From the NCBI GenBank assembly GCA_903925005.1, contig CAIYDX010000199.1, positions 1-35,705 on the forward strand: a stretch of DNA of 35,705 nt. Reading direction: 5' to 3'. The translations under genes and the position numbers were made by a program. Shown here piece after piece: positions 18,133-25,952 of the stretch (the first letter of the stretch is position 1; each line of letters starts with the position of its first letter). This DNA comes from an uncultured Geobacteraceae bacterium. GTDB taxonomy: Bacteria > Desulfobacterota > Desulfuromonadia > Geobacterales > Pseudopelobacteraceae. Under the pieces are notes generated by a model. That model had not been told where the DNA came from. It saw only the letters and a program-made list of their open reading frames with translations, and made no database searches.

Positions 18133-18261
18133 TGGAACTCCTTTGGTAAAGTAATGCCCTCTGTCAGGAAGGACTGTTTTGAAAGGGTGTCTGAAGCTGA
18201 CCTAAGATGCCATGTTTCCTCATTTTTCACAACAATGATGTCAATATGGCGCTGTGCGAAA

Positions 18262-18294
18262 AAACCCTCCGGAGTTTAAAGCCTCGGAGGGTTT
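18262..18294 (-). terminator. Rho-independent terminator downstream of the Cache gene
   Basis: A 10-bp GC-rich stem (AAACCCTCCG at 18262-18271 and CGGAGGGTTT at 18285-18294) has a 13-nt loop. On the minus strand it is followed by a T tract, so it ends transcription coming from the Cache gene and insulates mtnA. It lies about 95 nt beyond the Cache stop. Confidence 0.8.
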
Positions 18295-18389
18295 GCGGTG
18301 AGAAAATCCAAATCGGTGCAGACGGTGTTATTGCAGATGCCCATCGTGCCTGAAACAGATGAGGAAATACCTACTCCTATTTTGCAGAT

Positions 18390-18866
18390 TTAATCTCCTT
18401 CATGGCTATAATCCCTGTACACCCCACAGCATATAACGATATCATACATCCTCAGAAGGTAGGTCGTCTTATGCTCCATCTCATTTGTTTCCGGATTCAG
18501 ATATTTATAATCGACCCACCCGGACCCCTTCGACTTTGCCTTTTCCACGATCTCCTTGCGGAACAGCTTGCCATCACTGTCCGGAACCGCATACAGATTC
18601 GTACCAATCAGTGTCGGATCTTTCGGATGGGCAAGCATAACGCCCTGAAGATCGTAGGCAAATACATACAGTTCTCCCTTGACGAACATCCCCTTGGGCT
18701 TTTTGATTTCCGCAATCGCCTTTTCTTTTCCCGCATATTTTACGTAGGCCGCCGTTTTTTTTACCATAGCCTTCGCATCGTCTTTTTCGGAAGCGTACGA
18801 CAGACCGGCGGATGCAAACAGACCGATCAATCCGACTGTAAAGAATACGGTTATGAATTTCTTCAT
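18390..18866 (-). CDS. Periplasmic single Cache domain protein
   Basis: Signal peptide at residues 1-25 (cleavage near SYA-SEK). The mature protein of about 130 residues matches the single Cache (sCache_2) fold: an N-terminal helix (AKAMVKKTAAYVKYAGKEKAIAEI), a sheet with ELYVFAYDLQGVMLAHPKDPTLIGTN, then KGSGWVDYKYLNPET and a closing Y...CCGVYRD strand. Such stand-alone domains bind small ligands, often carboxylates, and usually act with chemoreceptors or kinases. None is adjacent. The gene is monocistronic: its own terminator lies downstream, and a divergent chromate transporter lies upstream across a 146-bp shared promoter region. A vicinal Cys pair near the C-terminus is notable. The ligand is unknown. 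Confidence 0.88.
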   Translation of the reverse strand: MKKFITVFFTVGLIGLFASAGLSYASEKDDAKAMVKKTAAYVKYAGKEKAIAEIKKPKGMFVKGELYVFAYDLQGVMLAHPKDPTLIGTNLYAVPDSDGKLFRKEIVEKAKSKGSGWVDYKYLNPETNEMEHKTTYLLRMYDIVICCGVYRDYSHEGD

Positions 18867-19012
18867 GGTTTATTCCCCCTTTTCTGAACTTGCTGAAAGC
18901 GTATCAGGAAAAGTAACCTTGTCAAATGGGCCGGCGGCAGCGGGACCATCAAGCCCCGGCACGACACTATTTCCGCTTGCCGCAGATTCTCCCTTCCTGC
19001 TATAACATCGCC

Positions 19013-19570
19013 ATGAAAATAAACACTCATAAAGTTGGTCTCACGGAAATATTCCTGACTTTTGCCAAGATCGGCCTGACAGGTTTCGGCGGCGGCATGG
19101 CTATAGTCGCCCTGGTGGAGCGGATCTGCGTACGGGAAAAAGAGTGGATAACTTCCGAAGAGTTCCTGCACGGTCTCGCCTTCGGTCAGATTCTGGGCCC
19201 CTTTTCCCTGAATGTCTGCACTTTCACCGGCCACCACCTGCGCGGCATCCGTGGGGGAATCATCGCTGCCGTGGGCTTTATCCTGCCATCTTTCCTGCTG
19301 GTGTCACTCCTCTCCTGGATCTACTTTACCTATAACAAACTGCCCGAGTTGCAGGCCGCCCTCAAGGGGACGAACCCTGTCATTATCGGCCTGATCGTCG
19401 TTGTTGCCTTCGATATGGGGCGCAAGCAGATCAAGGGAAGCAATGGCGCTCTTATGGCGCTTGTCGCCTTCGCTGCTTCGGTATTTCTCAAGTTTAATGC
19501 CGCCTGGATTCTCCTTGGGGCCGCGTTCTGGTCGCTCTGTAGCGGTTATTTCCGCCGGAGGTTCACCTGA
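19013..19570 (+). CDS. Chromate transporter, N-terminal-type subunit
   Basis: One half of a short-chain CHR (ChrA family) pair; full ChrA proteins are fusions of two such halves. It has 185 residues with five or six hydrophobic segments. The family signature is FGGGMAIVALVE (residues about 25-36), followed by WITSEEFLHGLAFGQILGP. The start at 19013 (MKINTHKV) gives the usual short cytoplasmic N-terminus. The ribosome-binding site is weak, so 18926 cannot be excluded, but the extra residues look non-native. Its stop overlaps the start of the next gene (TGATG). Chromate/sulfate antiport is known for the family; the true substrate here is not shown. Confidence 0.92.
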   Translation: MKINTHKVGLTEIFLTFAKIGLTGFGGGMAIVALVERICVREKEWITSEEFLHGLAFGQILGPFSLNVCTFTGHHLRGIRGGIIAAVGFILPSFLLVSLLSWIYFTYNKLPELQAALKGTNPVIIGLIVVVAFDMGRKQIKGSNGALMALVAFAASVFLKFNAAWILLGAAFWSLCSGYFRRRFT

Positions 19571-20088
19571 TGGCCTCTCTGCTCACTCTGGCCTGGATAT
19601 ATTTCCGCATCGGCTTGATTTTTGTCGGTGGCGGTTACGTGCTGATTCCGCTGCTCAACCACATCATGGTCGAGCAGTACCACTGGCTGACCCTGCGGCA
19701 GTTTCTCGACGGTCTGGCTCTTTCGCAACTGACTCCAGGCCCGCTGGCGATGCTGGCTACCTTCACCGGGTTTCGCGCCGGCGGCTTTATTGGCGGGCTG
19801 GTGGCCACGGTCTTCATCTTTGTCCCCTGTGTTGTTTTGATGCTGGTTGTCGGCCGCAATTACCACCGGCTGAAAAAAATAGATTTCATCAAAAGCACTC
19901 TGGACGGCCTGCTTCCGGCTGTAGTCGGCCTGGTGGCCGCGGCGGCGTGGAACCTGGGGGTTTCATCCCTTTCCGGCCTGAAGGAATTTTTGATCCTGGC
20001 GGTCGGATTTGCGATCTTCAAATGGACAAAAATCAGTCCGATGATTGTCATTCTGGGAGCGGGGCTGCTCGGGACGCTGATTAATTAA
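19570..20088 (+). CDS. Chromate transporter, C-terminal-type subunit
   Basis: Second half of the split ChrA-type transporter (172 residues). The signature is FVGGGYVLIPLLNHIMVE (residues about 17-34), followed by FLDGLALSQLTPGPLAMLATFTG, then four more membrane segments. The start codon overlaps the previous stop by one base and has a GGAGG ribosome-binding site inside the upstream gene, so the two subunits are likely made in equal amounts and work as an antiparallel heterodimer, as proposed for short-chain CHR pairs. The next gene follows after 28 nt and could be co-transcribed. Confidence 0.92.
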   Translation: MASLLTLAWIYFRIGLIFVGGGYVLIPLLNHIMVEQYHWLTLRQFLDGLALSQLTPGPLAMLATFTGFRAGGFIGGLVATVFIFVPCVVLMLVVGRNYHRLKKIDFIKSTLDGLLPAVVGLVAAAAWNLGVSSLSGLKEFLILAVGFAIFKWTKISPMIVILGAGLLGTLIN

Positions 20089-20116
20089 TTTTACGCAAGA
20101 GCTTGGGAACAAGGAA

Positions 20117-21019
20117 ATGACTTCACCGCCGCCAATAAAGAGGAATCTGCAGATAGTGCGACAACAGCCGCTCCCTGGGATTAATCCGAATCCGAAGTAT
20201 CGGTTGCTGATAGAGCAGAGCGGGTATGGCAACAGCATTCGCGGCGCCATCAAGCGGGGCGACGAGAGTGTGTACGGCTGGACTGCGCACGGTCTGCCGC
20301 CTGATTTGGCGCGCTTTATGGCGTCGCACTATTACTACGATTCCACGCAGCGCTATTTCGAGATGTTCAATCACGCGACCGGCGGCGCATATCCGATTGT
20401 TTTCCGCGATGCGAACGGGTCTGAAACGGTACTCGCCTATAAAGGTGACCATCCCTGCGTTGCCGGGATCACTTTCGATATCCGCGGCAATGAGGTGCAT
20501 ATCTCCCGCTCCTCTGCAGATGGCGTCCCCCTTCCGGATAACGCTATCGTACATGGGGAGATGTTGCTGGATATTGCCGCCGGTGTTGTTGTGCCGGTGA
20601 CAAACCGTGGTGCCTGGCAAAGCTGGGAGGCGGTTTTCGAAGCGCTGGACGGTGCTAACGACGATTTTGACGATGATGAGTGGGAAAGTGAAGAATGGGA
20701 TGATGAGGAGGATGGCGAGCCAGCAGACATCAACCCGGAACTCCGGTTTCTTCGCCACACCGTAATTGCACCGCTGGAGTTATTTAACAGCTCGGTCATC
20801 CGGCTTTTGCCGGAAGTTATCAATGATCCGGGCTTGCACTGCCATTTTAAGTTTAATGGTATTTCTGCGGAAGAATATCCTGTAAACGCACAGACATATC
20901 TGCTGGATATTCCGCACGGCCTGGCCGGTACAACAACATCCTTGGAGCCGGTCGGCCAGTATGAAAACGGGATATTCCTCTTTTTCCAATTACGCTTTCC
21001 GGCTGTTCAACCCGTATAG
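20117..21019 (+). CDS. Hypothetical protein with acidic tract (300 aa)
   Basis: Not recognised as a named family. It is soluble, with no signal peptide. Residues 1-170 are mixed alpha/beta with conserved-looking segments (LLIEQSGYGNSIRGAIKRG, YPIVFRDANGSETVLAYKGDHP). Residues about 178-203 are extremely acidic (DDFDDDEWESEEWDDEEDGE). The C-terminal 95 residues are again folded (LRFLRHTVIAPLELF, YLLDIPHGLAGTTTS). An acidic tract next to a SNF2 helicase gene invites comparison with histone- or DNA-mimicking partners, but that is inference. The helicase coding region begins 22 nt after its stop, or overlaps it if an earlier start is used, so the pair is surely co-transcribed. The ribosome-binding site (AAGGA) is close to the ATG. 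Confidence 0.75.
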   Translation: MTSPPPIKRNLQIVRQQPLPGINPNPKYRLLIEQSGYGNSIRGAIKRGDESVYGWTAHGLPPDLARFMASHYYYDSTQRYFEMFNHATGGAYPIVFRDANGSETVLAYKGDHPCVAGITFDIRGNEVHISRSSADGVPLPDNAIVHGEMLLDIAAGVVVPVTNRGAWQSWEAVFEALDGANDDFDDDEWESEEWDDEEDGEPADINPELRFLRHTVIAPLELFNSSVIRLLPEVINDPGLHCHFKFNGISAEEYPVNAQTYLLDIPHGLAGTTTSLEPVGQYENGIFLFFQLRFPAVQPV

Positions 21020-21041
21020 CCGCACGAATCTATCGACTCCG

Positions 21042-23258
21042 ATGAAGACAAAAAAGCGGATACGAGCGGTTATGGAGGCGGCTTTCGCACTATTGGATGA
21101 AACCAAAGCCACGGCGCGAAACAGCATTATCCGTTCCGTGACCTCTTCCTCGGATTTCTTGAAAAGGAATGTGAAACGTGAGGCCAAACAGCTAATTACT
21201 CATCTGGCTGAAGCATGGAATCAATCGATGATAATCGTCCTGGCAACACCCGATGGGTGGCGATTGCTGAAGGATGACGTCCGCAGACAGGCGAAGCTGA
21301 TGCGGATTCTGTTTGAAATGTTCGGGCTGGATGCCTTTGTCGACGGTTTTGTTCCGATAAAGGTGGAGCTTGCCACCAGCAAGCTGCTGAAAGAGCTACC
21401 GCAGTTGTCGATGCGTTTGCAGGCGGAGGGGTTTTCGCTTAGGATCGGCAGTGAGCCGTTGACAGCCGCGGCGTGGGAATTTTTGCTCGACGCCACCAGG
21501 AGCAGCCAGGACTGGTTCGAGCTGAAGCCTGAGATCCGCTGCAACGGCGAGATCCTGACGGATGAGGAGCTGCGCGGTCTTATGGACGGCAGCGGTCTGT
21601 TGCGCCGTGACGGCAAACTGCTGCTGCTGGATGATGTCAGCGCCCAGGTGTTGGCAATGTTTGCCGACGCGATGCCGGCGTCCGGCAAGAAAAAGAAAAA
21701 GGGTGAGAATGAACTGGTTCGCGTTCCGCGGCTGCAGATTCTGGACTGGCTGCAGCTTCGGAGCCATGGAGTGCGGATCAGACTGTCGGAAGACGATTCC
21801 CGGATACTGGAAAGCTTGCTCAATTTTTCATCGATACCGGAGCGGCCGCTGCCGCAAGGGCTGAACGCCATTCTGCGTCATTATCAGGTCGATGCCTGGC
21901 ACTGGCTGGCCTTTCTGTACGAGCACCGTTTCGGCGCTTGCCTGGCCGATGACATGGGCTTGGGCAAAACCGTACAGGGGATCTCCCTGCTGGCCGGGAT
22001 CATGTCCGGTGAACTTGCCACGGCCGCCGCGCCGGGGACGCCGCATCTGGTAGTTGCGCCGCCATCGCTGCTTTTTAACTGGGAGGCCGAGATTGCCCGC
22101 TTTCTTCCGGCCGCCCGGGTCATGCTCTACAGCGGTAGCGGCCGCAGCACCGCCGAATTTGCCGCTCATGACATAATCATCACCAGCTACGGTATTATTC
22201 AGCGCGACTGCGAACTCCTTGCCGAACAGAGCTTCAATGTGCTGATCTTTGACGAGACTCAGGTGGTCAAAAACCTGCAGGCGGCCACCACCAATGCCGT
22301 GCGCAAATTGAGGGGCGCTTTTACCCTGGCGCTGACCGGCACGCCGGTTGAAAACCATCTCGGGGAATATTATGCCATAATGGATCTCTGTCTCCCAGGC
22401 CTGCTTGGGACGCGCGAGGAGTTCAGCCGCAAAATCAGCCGGGATGGCGCCGCCGGGACGGCACGGCTGATCGGCCGTACCCGCCCCTTTGTACTGCGCC
22501 GGACAAAACAGCTGATTGCCGCCGAGCTGCCGCCGAAGATCGAGATGGACATTCCGCTGGAGCTGACGATAAAACAGCGGGCTTTTTACCAGCGTACCGT
22601 CGAGGAGGTGCGCGGACAGGTCAAGGAGGCTTATGAAAGCCATGCGCCGGCGCAGGCCCGCATCATCGCCCTGACCGCCATCCTCCGTCTGCGGCAGATC
22701 TGCCTTGCCCCGGCTCTGGCAGCGCCCGGAGCCAGCGACGCCTCGCCAAAACTGGAGTTTCTGGCGGAACAGCTGGCCGAGCTTCGTGATGAAGGGCACA
22801 GCGCCCTGGTGTTCTCCCAGTTCACCGGGTATCTCGATCTGATCGAGAGGGGGCTGAAGGAACAGGGGTTTATCTGTCAGCGCCTGGATGGCTCGACACC
22901 GGTTCCCCAACGCAAGAATCTGGTTGAGGCATTTCAAAATTCGGCGGAGCCATCCGTGTTTCTGATAAGTCTCAAAGCCGGGGGGAAAGGGCTCAACCTG
23001 ACCCGCGCCACCTACGTCTACCATATGGACCCCTGGTGGAACCCGGCTGTTGAAAATCAGGCATCCGATCGTGCCCACCGCATCGGCCAGACCGAGCAGG
23101 TTACGATCACCCGTCTGATCATGCGCCATACGATTGAAGAAAAAATGATGGCTTTAAAGGCGCAGAAACTTCAGCTCTACAAGGCGATTCTGGAGGATGG
23201 CGCGGGTGGCGGCGGCGCGGGGCTGACGCGCGAAGATTTTGATTTTCTATTGGGGTGA
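21042..23258 (+). CDS. SNF2/DEAD-box family ATP-dependent helicase
   Basis: Superfamily 2 DNA translocase of the Swi2/Snf2 group. Counting from 21042 (738 residues), motif I is DDMGLGKTVQG (Lys309) and motif II is DETQ (404-407) instead of the usual DEAH/DEAQ. LTGTPVENHLGEYYAI is motif III, and VFSQFTGYLDLIERGL opens the C-terminal RecA lobe. SLKAGGKGLNLTRA and DPWWNPAVENQASDRAHRIGQ are motifs V and VI. The N-terminal 280 residues are a less conserved region of the kind found in bacterial SNF2 proteins. An alternative start at 20961 overlaps the previous gene by 59 nt; neither start has a strong ribosome-binding site. Bacterial members act in transcription, repair or phage defence; the role here is undefined. 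Partner gene: the acidic protein immediately upstream. Confidence 0.92.
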   Translation: MKTKKRIRAVMEAAFALLDETKATARNSIIRSVTSSSDFLKRNVKREAKQLITHLAEAWNQSMIIVLATPDGWRLLKDDVRRQAKLMRILFEMFGLDAFVDGFVPIKVELATSKLLKELPQLSMRLQAEGFSLRIGSEPLTAAAWEFLLDATRSSQDWFELKPEIRCNGEILTDEELRGLMDGSGLLRRDGKLLLLDDVSAQVLAMFADAMPASGKKKKKGENELVRVPRLQILDWLQLRSHGVRIRLSEDDSRILESLLNFSSIPERPLPQGLNAILRHYQVDAWHWLAFLYEHRFGACLADDMGLGKTVQGISLLAGIMSGELATAAAPGTPHLVVAPPSLLFNWEAEIARFLPAARVMLYSGSGRSTAEFAAHDIIITSYGIIQRDCELLAEQSFNVLIFDETQVVKNLQAATTNAVRKLRGAFTLALTGTPVENHLGEYYAIMDLCLPGLLGTREEFSRKISRDGAAGTARLIGRTRPFVLRRTKQLIAAELPPKIEMDIPLELTIKQRAFYQRTVEEVRGQVKEAYESHAPAQARIIALTAILRLRQICLAPALAAPGASDASPKLEFLAEQLAELRDEGHSALVFSQFTGYLDLIERGLKEQGFICQRLDGSTPVPQRKNLVEAFQNSAEPSVFLISLKAGGKGLNLTRATYVYHMDPWWNPAVENQASDRAHRIGQTEQVTITRLIMRHTIEEKMMALKAQKLQLYKAILEDGAGGGGAGLTREDFDFLLG

Positions 23259-23327
23259 TTCAGGCTACAACAGTAATTTACGCTAATTATTCAATTGTAA
23301 CAGACTGATTATGTATCGGAGGATGCC

Positions 23328-24434
23328 ATGGGTCTTAAAAAAGTTGGAATATTGACGGGTGGTGGAGACTGTTCAGGACTGAACGCCGTTATTCGCGCCG
23401 TAACAAGGTCCGCGATAATCGAACATGGCGCCAAGGTTGTCGGCATTGAAGGGGGATTCGAAGGTCTGGTTGCCAATCATACCCAGGAGCTGACGATCAA
23501 AAGCACCAGAGATATCCTCACGCTGGGGGGAACCATTCTCGGCACCACCAACAAGGGGAACCCTTTTGAATGGCGGGAGCTGAATCAGGACGGCTCAATA
23601 AGTGTTTATGATTATTCGGACAGGGCGGTACAAAACGTTCGAGATCTGGAGCTCGACTGCCTTTTTGTCGTAGGCGGGGAAGGAACGCTTGAAATCGGTT
23701 ACAAGTTTCAGAACAAAGGGGTCCAGGTGATCGGTATCCCCAAGACTATCGACAACGACCTCGACAAAACCGACTATACCTTTGGATATCAGACAGCCGT
23801 ACAGGTCGCGTGCGATGCGCTGGATCGGCTTGCCACCACCGGCCGCAGCCATCAACGGGTCATGATACTCGAAGTCATGGGGCGCACCGCCGGCTGGATT
23901 GCGCTTGAGGCCGGAATTGCGGGGGGCGCCCATATTATCCTGATTCCTGAAATACCGTATGATATCGAGAGTGTTGTTCAAAAGATCCGTCTTCGTGCCA
24001 AGGGGGGGAGCCCTTACAGTGTTATCATGGTGGCGGAAGGGGCTAAGGCGCTAGGCGGAGACTTCATAACCATGGAATCGGCCACTACCCGGCTACAGGG
24101 GGTTCCGCAGCTGGGAGGAGTCGGTTTTCATCTGGCCAACGAAATCAAGGAGCGCATAGAGCTGGAAGTTCGTACCACCGTTTTGGGGCATGTTCAACGG
24201 GGTGGATCACCGACGGCTTTCGACCGGGTATTGGGGACGAGGCTTGGCAGTCATGCCGTTCAAGCGGCAGCGGAGGGCAAGTTCGGCACCATGGTCGCCC
24301 TCCGGACGCCTGACATTACGCTGGTGCCGTTACATGAGCTTGCCGGCGTTGTGAGGCATGTTCCGGTGGACTCCCAATTGATCAAGTGCGCCGAATCAAT
24401 CGGGATCAACATGGGACGGGAAGCAGTGGTTTAG
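23328..24434 (+). CDS. pfkA: 6-phosphofructokinase
   Basis: Glycolytic enzyme phosphorylating fructose-6-phosphate. It has 368 residues, longer than the 320 of E. coli PfkA and in the range of group III PFKs. Motifs include GGGDCSGLN (11-19), GGEGT (116-120), PKTIDND (138-144) with the catalytic Asp142, the MGRTAGWIALEAG block, and GHVQRGGSPTAFDR. The Gly at 119 (equivalent to E. coli Gly104) is the ATP-type residue, while Lys139 (equivalent to Gly124) is the PPi-type residue; together they mark the mixed group III clade, in which Gly at the first site usually means ATP. It has a good ribosome-binding site (GGAGG, 5 nt). It is probably expressed alone; a hairpin follows the stop directly. Confidence 0.95.
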   Translation: MGLKKVGILTGGGDCSGLNAVIRAVTRSAIIEHGAKVVGIEGGFEGLVANHTQELTIKSTRDILTLGGTILGTTNKGNPFEWRELNQDGSISVYDYSDRAVQNVRDLELDCLFVVGGEGTLEIGYKFQNKGVQVIGIPKTIDNDLDKTDYTFGYQTAVQVACDALDRLATTGRSHQRVMILEVMGRTAGWIALEAGIAGGAHIILIPEIPYDIESVVQKIRLRAKGGSPYSVIMVAEGAKALGGDFITMESATTRLQGVPQLGGVGFHLANEIKERIELEVRTTVLGHVQRGGSPTAFDRVLGTRLGSHAVQAAAEGKFGTMVALRTPDITLVPLHELAGVVRHVPVDSQLIKCAESIGINMGREAVV

Positions 24435-24454
24435 CGGGTTAGAAACTAACCTGC
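24434..24454 (+). other. Hairpin at the pfkA stop
   Basis: GCGGGTTAG and CTAACCTGC pair over 9 positions (one G-U) with a 3-nt loop, beginning at the last base of the pfkA stop codon. No T tract follows within 10 nt, though T-rich DNA comes about 35 nt later. It may protect the 3' end of the transcript or act as a weak terminator. Confidence 0.45.
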
Positions 24455-24501
24455 AAGTTCAATAAGGAACTCGGAAATTATTAAAATACCTTTTTTGACT
24501 T

Positions 24502-24591
24502 GTAGGGGCTAAGCAAGTTTTATCTGCTTCGCCCGCCTTTGAATCGGTGCCAACAAGGGTAAAGCAGGTGAAACGTTTGCTTTACCCCTAC
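24502..24591. repeat. REP/MITE-like palindromic repeat (90 bp)
   Basis: Bounded by near-perfect inverted ends GTAGGGGCTAAGCAA and TTGCTTTACCCCTAC (13 of 15 match). An inner arm GGGTAAAGCA (24557-24566) pairs perfectly with TGCTTTACCC (24578-24587). No coding capacity. Ends beginning GTAGGGG are common in dispersed extragenic palindromes of environmental bacteria, so other copies are expected in the genome. Confidence 0.6.
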
Positions 24592-24642
24592 GTTTAAAAA
24601 CGGTAAATCAGCATTTTCTGCATCCCTAAGGAGATTAACCAG

Positions 24643-25938
24643 ATGGGTATCTCGCATCCCAGCGACCTTGCCAAGGAGGTGCTTCTGGCTATCGTCAGGC
24701 GCGATATTGCCGCGCCTGCCACAAGAACGGTCACCAAATTATTTCAGCTGATGTACCATGCGAGCATCTCCAGGGAAGAATCCGAATTCATCTCGTTCCA
24801 TCTGGTATTCTTCAACCCGGCAGATTCATCGCCCCGGCGAACCAAAGCATATGTCAGCGATCCCTGGCAATTCATCCCGCTGGAACACCCCGAGGAGATG
24901 AACCTGCCGAATATCAGCAAACTTGCCCTTGCTTCCCACCCGCGCAGTTCGGCGCTGGCGGTCTACCCGAACAGTGACGGGACCCTGTTCATATGGGGGC
25001 TGATTGATCAGCTCAACCGCTATGAAGATTTTATCAGGCTTGAAAACAGCACCGCTCCTCATCGTCCGGGGCTGTTCGAGGCGCGCATTGTCGGTCCGGG
25101 GCATATCCTGGTTACGATTGGTTACGAACAGATTGCCGAATTGAAAATTGATGATTTGAGCCTGACCACTATCGATATTTTCAGCAGCGGCCCCCTGCCG
25201 CAGAAGCTGGCGTCGGGAATTTCCGCATTGCTAAAACATCTTTACTCCCATTTTCCCAAGACAGAACCGATACAGGAATTCGAAGACAATATACGCAGCC
25301 TCTGGATGTCGGTGATCCAGCGCCTGTTGTTCCGTATCAAGGGCTTGAAGCATGGCGGAGCAATCCTGATTGTTCCGACGGCTTCCGTCAAGGGACTGAA
25401 CACGAAATACGGGCTGCGTTACAATCGGCTGAATACGGCTCTTAAACGGTATGCCATCTGCCGCTATCAGCAAGCGATAACCATACGGCAGGCAGAGCTG
25501 CCCGGTCATGAAAGCAACCATCTTTTCCGCAGAAAGCTGACAACGTTAAATTCGGAATGCCGTGAATGCGAGAAAGAGATCGAGGCCGCAATCTGGTTTG
25601 TTGCGCTACTCACAAGGATTGACGGACTGGTGCTTATGAACCAGGCACTTGAAGTAATTGGTTTCGGTGTGGAAATCACCGCCGCGAAGGAGCCGCTCTC
25701 CGTCAGGAAAGCTCTTACCGGTGATGCGGCGAAAGAGGCCCGCAAGAAATTCAACTACAGCTATTTCGGGACGCGCCACCGATCAATGATGCGCTACTGT
25801 GATGCCAATCCGGGCAGCATCGGTTTTGTCATCTCGCAGGACGGTGATGTGAGGGCGGTTGCCAAGGTGGATGACGATGTTTGCATGTGGGAAAACTTCA
25901 GGCTGTTACCAGAGATTACCCCGCAGGACGCGGCATGA
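24643..25938 (+). CDS. DisA_N-like (putative DACNV-type) diadenylate cyclase/sensor protein
   Basis: The C-terminal third has the two hallmarks of diadenylate cyclase domains. These are a DG(A/L) motif in a hydrophobic strand (RIDGLVLM, Asp327-Gly328) and GTRHRS (Arg378-His379-Arg380) followed by a strand-turn GFVISQDGDVRAV that corresponds to the VSEE.G.I element. In between lies FGVEITAA and a helix. The first 300 residues are a separate, unfamiliar domain (a LFIWGLID region about residues 123-130) without membrane segments. Domain families described by comparative genomics as DACNV combine such a DAC-like fold with an N-terminal sensor, and nucleotide binding or c-di-AMP synthesis is predicted for them. 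Activity is not shown. It has a good ribosome-binding site (AAGGAG, 9 nt). It is convergent with modC, 14 bp away. Confidence 0.75.
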   Translation: MGISHPSDLAKEVLLAIVRRDIAAPATRTVTKLFQLMYHASISREESEFISFHLVFFNPADSSPRRTKAYVSDPWQFIPLEHPEEMNLPNISKLALASHPRSSALAVYPNSDGTLFIWGLIDQLNRYEDFIRLENSTAPHRPGLFEARIVGPGHILVTIGYEQIAELKIDDLSLTTIDIFSSGPLPQKLASGISALLKHLYSHFPKTEPIQEFEDNIRSLWMSVIQRLLFRIKGLKHGGAILIVPTASVKGLNTKYGLRYNRLNTALKRYAICRYQQAITIRQAELPGHESNHLFRRKLTTLNSECRECEKEIEAAIWFVALLTRIDGLVLMNQALEVIGFGVEITAAKEPLSVRKALTGDAAKEARKKFNYSYFGTRHRSMMRYCDANPGSIGFVISQDGDVRAVAKVDDDVCMWENFRLLPEITPQDAA

Positions 25939-25952
25939 GGCGGATAAATTAA

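Noticed and set aside
18133..18261. SAM riboswitch upstream of mtnA
   Set aside because: The leader is short and none of the conserved SAM-riboswitch core elements could be found.
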